Below, one piece after another: positions 1 through 12,248 of a stretch of DNA of 64,000 nt. The DNA is from Lepiota brunneoincarnata. Taxonomy: Eukaryota; Basidiomycota; Agaricomycetes; Agaricales; Agaricaceae. The first letter of the stretch is position 1; every line of letters starts with the position of its first letter. The DNA is taken from NCBI GenBank assembly GCA_023014365.1, contig JAEBUN010000001.1, positions 2,356,001-2,420,000 of the forward strand, given 5' to 3'. A program made the translations under genes and the position numbers. The notes under the pieces are model-generated. The model made no database searches, was not told where the DNA came from, and saw nothing but the letters and a program-made list of their open reading frames with translations.

Positions 1-2
1 CA

Positions 3-1868
3 GCAATCGATGAGATCGCCCGTCGGATCAAGGACGGGTACCGAGGACCAGAGAAACGCGGTGATACAATCAACGTCATCCGCATTGGCACAGAACAGTC
101 TATGAATATTTCGGTCAAGGATATTTCGCTTGAATATCTGGTTGAACAAGTGATAGATCCCCCAAAGGATAAGAACAATAGCAGCGAATTAACGGTGCTA
201 CGGAACGAACTTCAGGAGATCAAAGCAAAGAAGGAACTGCGGATGAAAGAAGATCGGGAGAACATAGACAGCAGCCGCTCTATCGCTCTCCAGACCGAAA
301 TCACGGAGCTCAATGCTCGCAGGTTGGATCTAACACGACGAATAGACCGACTGAAAGACGAACAGAAGTCAGCGTCACGGACGCTGGATGCCCTGCGCCG
401 TGCTACCCGCCAGAAAGTACTTCAAGAAGCGGATGTGGTCTGCTCGACGTTGTCCGGTGCGGGTCATGAAATGATAGAGCAACTCGACTTCGATATGATT
501 ATCATTGACGAAGCCGCTCAAGCTATTGAGCTCAGCACACTGATTCCACTGAAGTACAAGTGTCAGCGCTGTATTTTAGTTGGTGATCCTCAGCAACTTC
601 CGCCAACAGTACTTTCGCAAGAGGTGTGCCGCTGTTTGCAATGCTGGGTCCGTTCTCTAACTTGTTTCCAGGCATGCAGATTCCGCTACAACCAGTCGTT
701 GTTCGTTCGAATGCAAAAGTCTCAGCCCGATGCCGTCCACCTCCTGAGGTATGGTTCAGTAAGCCCCTACAGCTTAGAGTTAAGTGTGGCTGCCTAGTAT
801 CCAATACCGCATGCATCCCGACATCAGCAAACTACCAAGTCGAGTGTTTTACCAAGGCAGGCTCAAGGACGGCCCCAACATGGCCGAAAAGACAACCCAA
901 CCATGGCACAGCAATCCCCGACTCGGAACATACAAATTCTTCAATGTGTCTAAAGGTTTGGAAGAGCCTAGCGGTCGTTCTATCAAGAACTTCGCAGAGT
1001 GTCGTATCGCCGTGGCTCTCTTCCATCGACTCAAAACCGAATACGCGAATACTAACCTAGACTACCGCGTCGGGGTTGTTTCCATGTATAGAGCTCAAAT
1101 TGTAGAGCTCAAACGACATTTTGAGCGACAGTTTGGCAGAGACATTATTGGCCGGGTTGATTTCAACACAGTTGACGGCTTTCAAGGTCAGGAAAAAGAT
1201 ATCATCATCCTTTCGTGTGTCAGAGCAGGTCCTGGCTTGCAGACTGTCGGTTTCTTATCAGGTGAAGTTAATTGGCTCCCCCTATGCCCATAATTTCACG
1301 CATCATTTTAGATACGAGACGAATGAATGTTGCCCTGACGCGAGCAAAGTCTTCCCTCTTCATCTTGGGGAACACAGCGACTCTAGAAAGAAGCGATTCC
1401 AACTGGCGTGCAATTGTGGGTGACGCAAGATCCCGCTCTCTCCTTATCGAGGTAATTTTAACCCCCCCCCCCCCGAGAGCAATGTTCCCACTCAAAAAAA
1501 TCCAGACGGATTCTTCGTACTTCAGCAAATCCAATACTGTGCCTGAAAGCACTCCAAGTGTGGCCAAACTATCGAAGCAGACTACTAAAGCGACCCCTGT
1601 TCCTCCCATTCCACTCGACCTATTCCAACCCCAAGACGTCAAGCAGACCAAGCGGCCGCTTCACACCAAATCGGACACAAGCGGCGCCCTTAGCGATAAA
1701 CCTACAGATAGCATCCCCTCTCAGAAACCGCAAAAAATAGGGGCAAAAAGGCCAGCTGAAGAACCGTCTACATCGTCATCAAACGAACGAGCCAATGTCA
1801 AGGCACCTCCGACAAAACGTCCAAAGAAGGCCCCAAACATCTTCATACCCAAACAAAAAAAACCATAA
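3..1868 (+). CDS. SEN1: Sen1-type superfamily 1B RNA/DNA helicase, C-terminal part (5' end outside window)
   Basis: C-terminal 572 codons of a Sen1/Upf1-family helicase, which unwinds RNA:DNA hybrids and acts in transcription termination and RNA processing in the nucleus. Visible order: a coiled, charged insertion (about residues 35-140), Walker B region DEAAQA (about 170), motif III GDPQQLPPTV, motif IV region SIQYRMHP, motif V QGQEKDIIILS and motif VI RMNVALTRAK, then a Lys/Pro/Ser-rich tail typical of a nuclear localisation and interaction region. Exons 3-623, 672-748, 798-1261 and 1312-1868 join in frame (1719 nt) across introns of about 50 bp. A run of 13 C near 1461-1473 lies in the last exon; a further intron starting near 1450 and skipping it is possible. 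The gene converges on ECM16 with 165 bp between stop codons. Family call is firm; the symbol is by homology. Confidence 0.88.
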
Positions 1869-2033
1869 CATTGTATGTATCATATCACCTCAACATCGGA
1901 CTCACGGCTAAGGCATCATCGTAGCTATCTCCCGGTAACTTAGATGAATATATATATAGCACACTAATGATTGGCATATTTTATAAGTTGTATCTATCTG
2001 GCATGTATCAATACGACTCAAGCAATCAAACCG

Positions 2034-5000
2034 CTAACTCGTTAAAACGCCTTCAGCTTTCACTGGTGGTAGTTCCCAGCCCTCGGGCCCGAAACGAGGA
2101 ATAGTCATTACAACACCATCGCTTTTCTTGAATGGCTTTGAATAGGTACAAAGGGCTGGCTTTCCTAAGGAGGAAAGCCAGGCAGGATTGACTACGGTCA
2201 ACCCTGTACAAGCTGTGAGCAGAGGGCTTGATGCACCCAGACTAACCTATACACACCTTTGACCCACACGCGCGTTGTCCGGACGACTTCCTGGAAGACA
2301 ATATACTCTGGCGGTGGTCTATCCGACAGAACCGAGGATGGATGTACGAACACGTCCTCCGCGATGCCGAGGGCCCGATAAGCTACACCGTGGCTATTAC
2401 TGTATTGAGGCCCGTCAGACGATCTGCTGTGACGCACAAGATCCTTGCGGACCGCCACCTGATCGATAAAAGCCGCGGTTGTGAGCTGCTTTAGGACCTT
2501 TATCTCAAGGAAATGTAGTAAATCAACATCAAACCGTCGACCATAGGATCTAACATACCTGGGTCTTGTCGGGAGGTGGTAACTTGGATGCGAAGTGGGA
2601 ATCTGCCTCGGGAAAATACATCTGCATAATGTTACTAATTTGCGCCCTAAGTTTATGGATTTCTTCCATTGTCTATTGGAACACCCCCGGTGAGACAAAA
2701 AATAATGGATGACACCTGAATCCTACCTTAAATCTCACAAAATGGTCAGCACAAAAACTGGCTCCTCCGCCATGGTATTCGTAGGCTCCAATCACGGACA
2801 AGGTTTTGAGGCTATCGCTCATGTGATCTCCTAAGGAAGCATGTTTCTGCAACAAGCCAAATATGAGCCTTCGGTGAGATTCAAAGCGAGTAGCCATACA
2901 TGCTGTATCTGGAAGAAGGCTTTCCGTCGCAACCGTCTAATCTCTTTGGCCTTGACAGCTTCGTTTCTTAGGTGGGATAGACCCTCGGCCTCAGAGGTCC
3001 CATCCATCTCGATCGCTTCGTCGTGGAGGAAAGGATCTCCAACTGACATGGCAGACACAATTGCAATGACGTAGGGGAGACATCGGTGTTGTTGGCCAGC
3101 TGCCAACATCCGCGAGAAACGAGGGGATAATGGGAACAATGCCATAGTCCTGCCGAGCTCGGTGATCTGATTTCCTACTGAGTTGGAATGTGGTAGAATT
3201 GAGGTCGACTGTCTGAGAGCGCCAAGGTGAGTAAGCACTTTCTCTGCTCGCTGGAGCGCAGAACGGTCAGGAGAGGTCGGAAAGGGAAAGTTGACGACGG
3301 CCTCAATGTGCATGTTCTTCATCTGCAGAACAACACCTTCGATCGGCGCTCGTAATATCTCCGGCATGTTGAACTGCTGGAAGTGATGTTCATAGAGAGC
3401 CGAGGAATACAGTCGGTAACAGTGACCTGGGCCGGTACGACCAGCGCGGCCGGCTCTTTGAGCAGCCGATGCTTTTGATATCCAAGCAACCTGAAATGCT
3501 TGGATGCCGTTTGTTACATCGTACTTGCGCTGTTAACAAGTTCAGAATGTTTATGGAATCAACAACATCCATGGTCATCGTACCTCTTTTGCTCTACCAC
3601 AATCAATAACGTACTTGATTCCAGGGATCGTCAGAGATGTCTCAGCAATATTAGTAGCGACAACGACAAGACGCGCATCTATAGGCGCGGGTTTAAACAC
3701 TTCCATCTGTCTATCACTCGGAAGCAGAGAATACAATGGAACAATGTGCATAGGTACTGTGGGAAAGTCAACATATGCACACCCTTCGCTCTAGAGACCT
3801 ACCTTCCGTTGCTTCAGTGTCAATATCTAGTTCATTGTCGAGAGATTTATCGGCGTCACTAGCTAAATCATCCGTGCCATCATGATCAAAATCTTCGAAA
3901 TCGATGTCAATCTGGGCTCGGTCCTCAATATCGAAGTCAAGATCCTCAGGCTCGACGTCGGCTAATAGGTCGAATTCGTTAAAAGAGACTGAATCTACCT
4001 TGAAACTAGCACACCTTGCGTTGGGCTGATGACCGCTTTATGAGTCTCCTCTTTCAGCTGTCCGAAAACAGGGTAGTGGCGGTTACGTAGAGCCTTTCTC
4101 CGTTGTATGGCTTTGCGTCCATGCTTCTCCTCAAGACGTCGACAAACGCCAATAATCTCATTCTGTCCTGTGAGAAAGATTAGAATGCCCCCTGGTGGTA
4201 GACGAGCATGGATCCTAGAAGCCTTCTTTATTGCTTCGGCAGCGTAATCGGATAGGGTTCGGCGGTTGAAATGGATAGTGACAGGGTGCTGACGAGCAGG
4301 GACGTTGATGATTGGTGGGGGTGCAGGGAACAGGGTCTTGTTCTCCACAAAGTCACTGACGCGGAGGGTTGCAGACATGATAATCAAGCGGAGAGGCTGC
4401 ATGGAAACATCAGTGAATAAACAAAGATTCGGATTTTTAATCATACCGTTGTTCCTTCCTTGCCATCTTTCCACATGTCTTCTCGTAGCTTGATAACGCG
4501 GCTCAAAACTCCGATAAGAATATCAGTATTAATACTCCTTTCATGTGCCTCGTCGATAATGATCACTGAGTATTTGCTGAGAATGAAGTCTGTCGCCAGT
4601 TCCCGCAGCAGGACACCATCGGTCATGAATTTGATTGACGTCGAAGGAGACACTGTCGCATCATATCGAATTTGGTAGGAAACTTGGGACGAAGTTAACG
4701 ATAGCTCGTGAGCAACTCGGTTCGCCATAGAAATAGCGGCCACCCGGCGAGGTTGTGTAATACCAATCATACCAGGGTTTTCTAGCTCGTACGTCAATGG
4801 ATTCAAGGGGAGTATTAGACTGTCTTACCACTACCAACATGCCCAAACCCAGCTTCGTAAAGAAACTGGGGTACCTGAGTCGTCTTTCCGCTGCCAGTTT
4901 CTCCACAGATAACAACCACTGGGTTCAACATAACGGCTTCCATAATCACCTGTTCTTCCGCTATAATAGGAAGCATAGGGCGCGTGTCCGCAACTTCCGG

Positions 5001-6473
5001 GGGGCGCTTTATACCAATATTCTTGGTGTAGGCCTTTCTGTTACCTTCAAAATTTCCCTTGTCCAGGATGTGACGTGCAAAAGCTGTCGTTGGCAGTGCA
5101 AGGTCATGGCCAAGAGGTCCCCACATTTTATCCGCGTCATCGACTTTCCTTCGTTTCATCGGACGTGACCCCTCAGGGGCAGCTACCTGTTCATCCTTGA
5201 GAGAGGCAGGATCTGCGGTGTGCCCTTTGGCCAAAACAAGCTGTTTGATCGCCCATTGCTTGAAGCCGAGTTTTTTCGGCTTGACCTGCTCTTCCGGTGC
5301 GGGCTCATCTTCACTAGAAGAGTTCCCGTCGAGTCCACCATCTCCTACACCCACATCCTCCCCATCTTCACCACCCTCGTCCTCTGCTTCTCCTTTCTTA
5401 GACTGCTCCTTGTCGCCGCCTTGCTCTCCGCTTGATGGAGAGTCATAAGCAGAATCCGAGCTGTCAAATGAAGTTTGCGAAGCATTGTCCTGGAGCGATT
5501 GTTGAAAGCGTAATGATTTCCATTTTTCAGTGTCAGTCTGCAATATTTGTCAAAACTTCATCAGGTATATAGTCAGAGGAAATAACCTTCTTCTGCCTCT
5601 TTCTGACAATAGAAGCCACCACGGTCCCATCGCCGTTTTTCCGCAAGGCACTCCCAACCACTGCGGGGGCACTTGGTGTTGTCGTCAGCGTCCCAGGCAG
5701 TATAGATGAACCTACTGCAACTAGCCTCTGTGTCATCCGCTAAAGGTTCCGCTAGAGTGGCTTCGAGTCCACCTTCAGGGATCAGACCTAGTCTATCCAG
5801 CTCTTCATCCTCGCTCTCTGAGGCACCAGCAAAGTCAACAGGATCCAAAACCCCAGACCGTCGCTTTCTCTTCCCCTTCCCCACCCGCCCTTGCATAGCA
5901 CGTCGGACTTGTAAATCTTCCTCCTTGTCCATCTGCGCTTTGTGTGTCAAGGCTCTCCCAGTTCCGAGTGTGGAGGAAGAGTGCAGTAAAGCTGAAGCGT
6001 CCCCATTTTGTGATTTACTGTTACCCGTCAAATTTTCCTCGTTTCCTGTGAGGAAAATACCTACGCCAATTTTTCAAAGATTTGAAGCCGTTCCTCCTTC
6101 TTCAACTTCTTGTCCTATAAGAACGTGAATTTCTATTTAGGCACATATGTTAAAGAGTCAGACGAACAATGTATTTCTCAAGCCGTTTCTTCTTCTTACT
6201 GCTCCAGTTATCGGTCTGTGCACGCAGCTGTGGAGATGCGGTATGAGCTTCGGTATAATAAATCCAACGTCTTAGCAACGATACCTCTTGCCTCAGATGC
6301 TCCCGCTTAACCATTTCCCTTTCCTGTACACTTTTCGGAATGATAATCTCCGCGTTCGGATCTGCGTCGTTCCCAGGTTTCTTTCCCTTCTGTTTCCTCA
6401 GCTTTCCCTTCTTTCTGGTTCCGCCGGCGGACTGCCTAGCCTTGGTATTGTGCCTTTCCCGTACAGGCGACAT
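2034..6473 (-). CDS. ECM16: DEAH-box RNA helicase Ecm16/Dhr1 (DHX37 family), multi-intron
   Basis: Orthologue of yeast Dhr1/Ecm16 and human DHX37, a nucleolar helicase that removes U3 snoRNA from pre-ribosomes during 18S rRNA maturation. The N-terminus (start 6473) is Lys/Arg-rich, followed by acidic low-complexity segments. Helicase core: Walker [11 protein letters not shown] near 4900, TQPRRVAA near 4760, DEAH within [10 protein letters not shown] near 4550, SAT motif [12 protein letters not shown] near 4375, and the [12 protein letters not shown] region near 3450. Winged-helix/HA2 sequence follows at 3367-2830 and the C-terminal OB-fold end reaches a TAG at 2034. An acidic Asp/Glu insert (about 3830-3990) interrupts the second RecA domain, as in other DHX37 proteins. 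The coding sequence is split by several short introns, for example around 3380-3600 and 6060-6280, whose exact borders I did not all resolve. A CACGTG lies 128 bp upstream of the start. Confidence 0.88.
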
Positions 6474-6600
6474 TGTTTGGATACCGTCGGAAGGGGTGCA
6501 AACAAGTAAGTGAAAGAAGGGGCCTCAAATAACTCTCGTCGCATAAGACAGAGCACAGAGGCCGAAGTATTCTCGTAGCTTGCTCAAATCTCTCCCAGGT

Positions 6601-6606
6601 CACGTG
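6601..6606. promoter_or_regulatory. CACGTG element upstream of ECM16
   Basis: TCACGTGAT, 128 bp upstream of the ECM16 start. The same nonamer occurs at 56934 and 63086. Core E-box of the Cbf1/bHLH type. Confidence 0.4.
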
Positions 6607-6686
6607 ATAAGAATTTCCATTGGTACAGACACAACACGAGGAAAACAGGAGATACAGGTTGGCTATACAAGCATGGACATACAAGA

Positions 6687-9452
6687 TTATTCGCTGGGAT
6701 ACCCATCTTGAGGATACATCGGCGAAGGGGTCCTTGAGGGGCGCAGCCGCGATGTGGAAGCAGAGGACTCTCGTCCCCTAGGCCCTCGCTCAGGAGCTGG
6801 GGTTTGAGCGCGTTCTGACACAATCGGAATGGGTCGGAGTATTTCGACCTCTGAGTCATGGTCCTGATCCACCTCGGACTCGGAATAGGGGACATCTTGG
6901 ATAACGGCCTTCCCCTTCCCTTTGCCCTTCGCCTTGGAGCGTTTGGGATTCTGGATCCTGACCGTTTTATCGATCTTGCGCTTGGCTGACGGACCAGAAG
7001 ATTCACTGCGTGGCGACCTAGACATGCTACTTTCCGAATGATCACTAATAGTTTGTTTGAGATGGAAGGAGACCCTCCTTCCTCGAGACTGACTCCTTGT
7101 AACGAGGGATTTCCGTCGCTCCCTGGGTTTGACGGGTGAGGAAGGTGGTTCGGGTGAATCGGGAGGAATGGTGGCCCTTGACATTGATGGATCAAATGTG
7201 AATGGGTAAGGGTGCGGATGATTGGGTGTCGAGTGTATGAAGTTTGGCCCAGCCGACGAGAATCTGTTGTGGGTTGGAGTAGAAGGATGATATAACAAGC
7301 TTGGTGAATTCGAATGTGTTGGAGTCCACAGCAATGTGGCAAGTTGTTGCATAGCTTGGGTGATAATCTGCTGTGCTCTGGGATCAGCAGCAGATGGATA
7401 AAGATCAGAAGGATATGCGGGGACTGGATGGGGAGTGTAAGCGTGTTGCGCGATGGAGGAAGCCGGAGTGGACGGGAAACGATGGAACGCATGACGGCGC
7501 CGATGATCGAGCCCCCCATCTGAACTCGAGCTATGGCCGTCATCAGACGGAACGGCATGTCTTGATCGAGACCGAGAGCGATGAAGGATGACAGGCTGGC
7601 GCACAGCACTGTTCCTTTTACCTGGGAACACATTAAATATCAGGACGAAAAAGATGATTGCTTCTTACCGGTAGTTCCCCTAGACTTGTGTAATACCTTG
7701 CCTTTTTCTTTGTCCCCTGAAAGGGCTTGGGGGAGAGGGCCATGTATCGCATGTTCAGACGAGGAGCGCTTTCGCTTATGAGTTGAGCCGCTTGGCGGCC
7801 GTAGGCTCATTTGTACGAGATTTCACAGATTTCCGCGCAGAGCGGACCGGCGACAGGGGGGGTTCACAGATCTCTGGACTGGTTTCCCGGATTGCCTCGC
7901 TAGGTGTTCTTTGCCTCGGGGCAGCCTGGTCCCCGATCGGCTGTAGAGATCTCATCCGACGAACAACTCTCGGACCATCTCGTATGCCTGACTGGTTCTC
8001 GATCTTCTTGGGAGAGGACTCTTTTACATCCGAAGCCCTATATCGAGAGTTTTCAAATGCGCCGCCGGAAGCAACGCTGTTCTTGTCCCAATTCCACTGA
8101 GGAGGTAAGGTAGTGATGACGACCTCCGGAGCGATGCTGCGGTCTCGATTGCGAGCACGGGTTAAGTGGAAAGAAGATGGTGATTGACTTGGACCAGGAC
8201 CGTGGACATCGCCATCATCGTCATCATCTGAAAGTTCAATGACCGCCTGCGATGCTATACGATGGTCCCGGGGTTGGACTTTAGAGTTTTGTAGGCGAGA
8301 CTTGGCGGATAAAGTAGAAACACTCTTAATGCACGTAGGTGGGACACTCGGGGGAAGAGGAGATGACGGGAAAGTGGGGGATGAAACGGGGGATGACAAG
8401 GAAAGCTGTGTGTCTGTGTTCAGTAGGTCAACAGATGAATGAGAATGTGGGGGAGTATGAAGTTGCGTTGAAGGATTTTGTTTCTTTCCAGATAGTGAAG
8501 ATCTTTTTTGGGGGACTGACGGTTCGACAATCTCGACCTCCAACTCGGAGTCATTTTGAGAAGGCTCTTGGCTATCAGCTGTGACGACGACAATACTAGC
8601 TTCCGTAGGTTCCCAGTTGTCAAGTTCATCACCCGACACCAACTCCTCTGGAGCTGATTCATACACAGGCGAACTGGCACCAGCCCAGTCGTAACGACTG
8701 CCTCGCTCCCTATCCTCATCGTCATTAGCGCCATCTTCGCCGTCATCGTCGTCAAGGTCGGTTTCCGTTACTAGATGGGATACTAGCGCCGTATCTCTAT
8801 CAATGTTCTGGGGTGGTTCGAACCCCTCATCCAGATCACTTCCAAACTCCTCCTTTCTGCGTCTTTCGGCCTTGAGAAATTCCTGCAAATCATCTGCGTC
8901 GCTCGGTCCCTGTTTTCCCGTAAACATGTTACTCCTAAGTTGGAGGTTTCTTGCAAACGTGTCCCCCAAAACATCATGACCTTCAGAGAACGCGTCAAGT
9001 TCGTCAGAACCGTCGTCCTCGGAGACCTCCTCTGCCTCCTCGCCCCCTCCGTCTCCTTCTGCTTCTCCAGACACAAGCGCCTGGCCAAAGGTGAACGTGG
9101 GCTTGTTCCTCCAAAACCCATTGTCCTTGATGATTTCTCCGGTTCGTATGTCGACGATATCATCTTCGTCCAGTCTGCGCGAGTACCGTTCGGCCAGCTG
9201 AGACCAAGTATCAAGAAGTCGCACCCGGGATGCCTCTCTTTCTTTCTGAACATCAATATCTGGTCCGCCAGCACCGGACGAAAGTCGCACACTAGAAGAA
9301 CGCGAGACAGAGGCCCATCGGGGACGTTTGTGTGGTGGAATAGCATCGACTTGTGTGAACCATGAGTTAGGCGGTGGAGAAACCGAGGGGGTGATAAGGG
9401 GAGGGCGCGAGCTTTGCCTAGAAGACTTGGCATGGTGAGTGTCAGCAGCCAT
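6687..9452 (-). CDS. SCM3: Scm3/HJURP-family CENP-A chaperone with long disordered C-terminus
   Basis: The N-terminal third carries the Scm3 signature: RLLDTWSQLAERYSRRLDED followed by DDIVDIRTGEIIKDNG (residues about 75-110), the region that in this family binds the Cse4/CENP-A-H4 dimer and delivers it to centromeres. The rest is acidic and Ser/Pro-rich, with SR and Lys-Gly repeats. The first in-frame ATG (9452) is used; the frame is open upstream but has no ATG. Exons 9452-7827, 7774-7669 and 7621-6687 total 2667 nt in frame (888 aa). The first intron (52 nt, donor GTGAAA, branch-like CTCAAC) is needed to join the ORF ending at 7776 to the downstream frame, which has no start codon of its own. 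If that weak donor is not used, the protein ends at 7776 and the downstream part is a separate orphan frame. Family call firm; C-terminal joining inferred. Confidence 0.75.
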
Positions 9453-9507
9453 AGCCAGCAAACGATGCCAGGAAACAGTCGGACTGAACACTCGAGACCC
9501 TGGCGAT

Positions 9508-9513
9508 CACGTG
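9508..9513. promoter_or_regulatory. CACGTG element upstream of SCM3
   Basis: ATCACGTGT, 56 bp upstream of the SCM3 start (9452). Confidence 0.4.
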
Positions 9514-9522
9514 TTGCACCAC

Positions 9523-9977
9523 TCACGCTTCTTCCGTCGGATTTTTTTTAATTCCTGAGTCCTCGAGATCAGTTTCAATTACCGCGAGCTCCTCAAGGAC
9601 CAATCTCATTTCCTTTATCCTCTGTTCTTGCTGCGCCCGTCCCTCCTCTTGATTTCCTCCGCACATCGATGAATGCGTTGTGAATCCTCCAGTACACACT
9701 TGATTCTTGCCATAATATCTCCTACGTCCATCTGATTAGTCGGATGAGTATGAGGTGTACGACGCAGGGAATAACAATCGGCCAGAATACAATAGGATGG
9801 GTGTATGGGAACAACCACTGCAGTACTCAAAATTAAAGCTACAACCGAACCCATTCTCAGGTGTGCGATCATCTGCCAAAAATGTATATGCTTGCCTTGT
9901 GCTAGCACAACTACACCGGACAACAGCAAGCAGTGTTTTAGGGAGAAGGACCTTACCTTCATGCTCATGGTTTTCAA
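9523..9977 (-). CDS. Unresolved small gene, possible membrane-anchored coiled-coil protein
   Basis: I do not recognise this. One frame (ATG at 9968 or 9962) has two hydrophobic stretches and then DIMARIKCVLEDSQRIHRC and a charged tail, stopping at 9615. A second frame, open to a TGA at 9523, reads as a charged helix containing RIKEMRLVLEELAVIETDL. The two probably belong to one spliced transcript: a GTAAGG donor-like site lies at about 9959 and the coiled-coil character continues across the frame change. I could not fix the splice sites. It lies between the SCM3 start and the next minus-strand gene, with a CACGTG at 9508. It could also be two short exons of a longer gene beginning near 10245. 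Treat as evidence of coding potential only. Confidence 0.35.
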
Positions 9978-10266
9978 TCTCGAAGCGTACCAGTTGCAAT
10001 CATACGAATCTGTATATCGGTACGAAACAATTAACCTCGTCTATAACCTCACAAAGAGATCACTTCGTACGGGAAAGGGGCCCAAACAACGCGAGCAGAG
10101 TAAGATGTTCCAATTGACCGAGTTTTCCGAGTGTGGCATTGCATTCTCCCGATCCCCGACCGTCTTCCTCCCTTCCCTCTAAAACACCATCCCATGAGAT
10201 TTCACCAACTGGCGAAATCGGTAAACCCTGCATCGGCACCGGCACCGAAACACGATCGTTGGAACC

Positions 10267-10702
10267 TCATGCGCCGAACTTCGTCTTGGTAACCTTGAAC
10301 GCCTTCTCCTCGTCTGGAGAAAGGGTAAAAAAGGCGGCCTTCTGTTCTAACGCCCATTTCCTGACCTGAAGAACATATGAATAGTGTCCAGTGTGTGAAA
10401 ACAGATTTGATTCTGACTGGCTGGAAAACATGATCTCTGTTCCCAAAATCATAAAAGAATACAGAGTATAAGACAATGCCTGCATTGGTTACTATAGGCA
10501 AGATCCTGTAAGCGAGGAGAGGCTCACCGGGTATAATGGTGAAAGTCATTAAACGTGACATGGTATAAACCCAGGGCGGTCTGAAGTCGACTGCTTCCTC
10601 GCTGTGAATTTGCGACCTCTGGTGAGCGTTTGCGGTTCGCAATCGTGCGTGCAAGGCATTTCGATGACGAGGAATGTAACCTCGAGCACTCCGAACTAGC
10701 AT
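10267..10702 (-). CDS. Small predicted mitochondrial single-pass membrane protein, family unknown
   Basis: Exons 10702-10528, 10479-10418 and 10365-10267 join in frame (336 nt, 111 aa) across introns of 48 and 52 nt with good GT..AG ends. The N-terminus is Arg/His-rich with no acidic residues in the first 30 or so positions (starts MLVRSARGYIPRHR), like a mitochondrial presequence. One hydrophobic segment, TFTIIPGIVLYSVFFYDFG (about residues 61-80), spans the first splice junction, and a charged C-terminal domain ends KVTKTKFGA. Size and layout resemble small respiratory-chain or assembly proteins of the inner membrane, but I cannot name the family. Its start is 188 bp from the left edge of the transposon nest. 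Before the insertion it would have shared a divergent promoter of about 310 bp with the aldolase gene now at 44111. Confidence 0.7.
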
Positions 10703-10890
10703 GGCGGCAGTCAAGCAAAAATCACAGAATGGATAACAAGAGCAAACAAATCGCTCATGATGCCGACGCCCAAACAAATACAACCTGCCGGCATAAATGC
10801 TTAAAACTGGACTGACGAGTTCTCCACATTCTTTCTAAGCAGTTCTGCAGATCCAACACAGCTGTAAGTTCAAAAATTCCTGGACAATCT

Positions 10891-11244
10891 TGTTGAAAAT
10901 CCTTTATGATTTCCTTTTCTGGTCACTGATGCCATCTTGTGCTTGCACCTTTCACTTTATGACATGTGCCTAGTCATATGTAGTCTTGAGCTTGAACTGC
11001 TATTTGCTTGTTCTGACTGCATTGATCTCTATGATTCATTATGCATACATATGATTTCTTTCATCTCTAAATGAGTAGTACATGCTGTGAACTCTTACAA
11101 GTATAAATATGGCTCTACATTTCTTGTATTACCTTAGAACAATCTACTTGCTCTACAACTCACTTTTATCTACTCTCAGCAACTCTCTTAGCTACAATGT
11201 GAGTGTTCCATTGCCACTACACTTACACCCTTGCTGCTTCAACA
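10891..11244 (+). repeat. 5' LTR of copia element A (354 bp)
   Basis: Starts TGTTGAAAATCC and ends GCTTCAACA. Matched by 34631-34809 plus 43815-43989 after removal of the later insertions. Differences between the copies include CpG versus TpG/CpA changes, for example CTTACACCC here against CTTACGCCC in the 3' copy. Confidence 0.9.
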
Positions 11245-11260
11245 GGTTATGGGCCCTGAT
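11245..11260 (+). promoter_or_regulatory. Copia-type primer binding site (internal initiator-tRNA type)
   Basis: GGTTATGGGCCC directly follows the 5' LTR. It matches the primer site known from Drosophila copia, which pairs with the anticodon-stem region of a cleaved initiator methionine tRNA rather than its 3' CCA end. The match is visible in sequence; use of the half-tRNA primer is inferred from copia. Confidence 0.6.
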
Positions 11261-11458
11261 GATTGCCTGTTGGCTTGTGTGATTACACACTGCACCCCAA
11301 CAAGCTGGATTGCCCTGTTGTGAGCTTGAGAGTTGTTCCAACTCAACAAGTCCACACCATGTCCTTTCCCTCATCACTACAGATGATTGTGGGCTTGTCT
11401 CTGCATTGTTTGCACTTTACTAGCTGCATGATCACTAACAAGTTTTATATTTAGAACT

Positions 11459-12247
11459 ATGTCTTCTACTAGCTCTAACAGATCAATCTTTGCTTCTATC
11501 CCCATTCTCACAGGTGCTGGTAACTACCACACTTGGGTTAAGTGCATGACTGCTGCTTTCAAGTGTGTTGGGCTTTGGGACATTGTTAATGGACATTCTC
11601 CTCACCCCTTGAGGATTACAGTCACAATGAATAATGTGACTACCACAACAAACCAAGATGAAATCACTGTGTGGGAATCATGCAAGCCCATGGTGCCATG
11701 ATGATCCATCTCTCTGATGCTTTGCTCAAGGATGGTAAAGACACCACTGCAGAATTATGGCCATACCTTGAGGCACTCTATGGTACAACTGGCCCTTCAG
11801 CCATGTTTATCATCTTCCAGAACACCCTCAATTTCCAGTTGTCTGGAACTGCTAATCCAAGTGTCAAGATCTTGAATCTTGCCACTAAGTTCCACCAACT
11901 TCATGAAGCCAACATGGAGGTGCCAGTGCTCTTATGAGCAATGACACTGATCAATGGTATCTCATGGGATAATTTATGTACAGGGAATTATTCTGTTGGC
12001 TACAGAGTTGTTGTGCATTACCTTCGATAATGTACATGCCCAAATAATGAATGAGTGGAATAGATACAATGGTGCCACCACTGCTAATGCAGCCTGCAAT
12101 TCCAGAGTCCACTTTCAAGGTGGTAAACCCCAGTGGCAGCAGCAGCTGCAACAGCAGAACATGCCTCAGGGGTAGCAAAAGCAGCAGTAGGGGAATCCTG
12201 GAAACTCTTCTGGCAAAGAGCCAAAGAGAAAGTGTGGATGCTGTGGT
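11459..12247 (+). pseudogene. Copia gag remnant (element A)
   Basis: The frame from 11459 begins MSSTSSNRSIFASIPIL, with the GAGNYHTWVKCM pattern of copia gag proteins (UBN2/DUF4219 type: a small residue cluster, then Trp). It shifts frame near 11690 and continues as LSDALLKDGKDTTAELW and NLATKFHQLHEANM. A Gln-rich stretch and the first cysteines of a zinc knuckle (KRKCGCCG) follow at 12080-12247, where the sequence breaks off at the truncated 5' LTR of element B. At least three stops or frameshifts. Non-functional. Confidence 0.8.
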
Positions 12248-12248
12248 A

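Noticed and set aside
1461..1473. Run of 13 C as a regulatory or slippage element
   Set aside because: It lies in the low-complexity end of the SEN1-type gene or in an unrecognised intron; a homopolymer error is as likely as biology.
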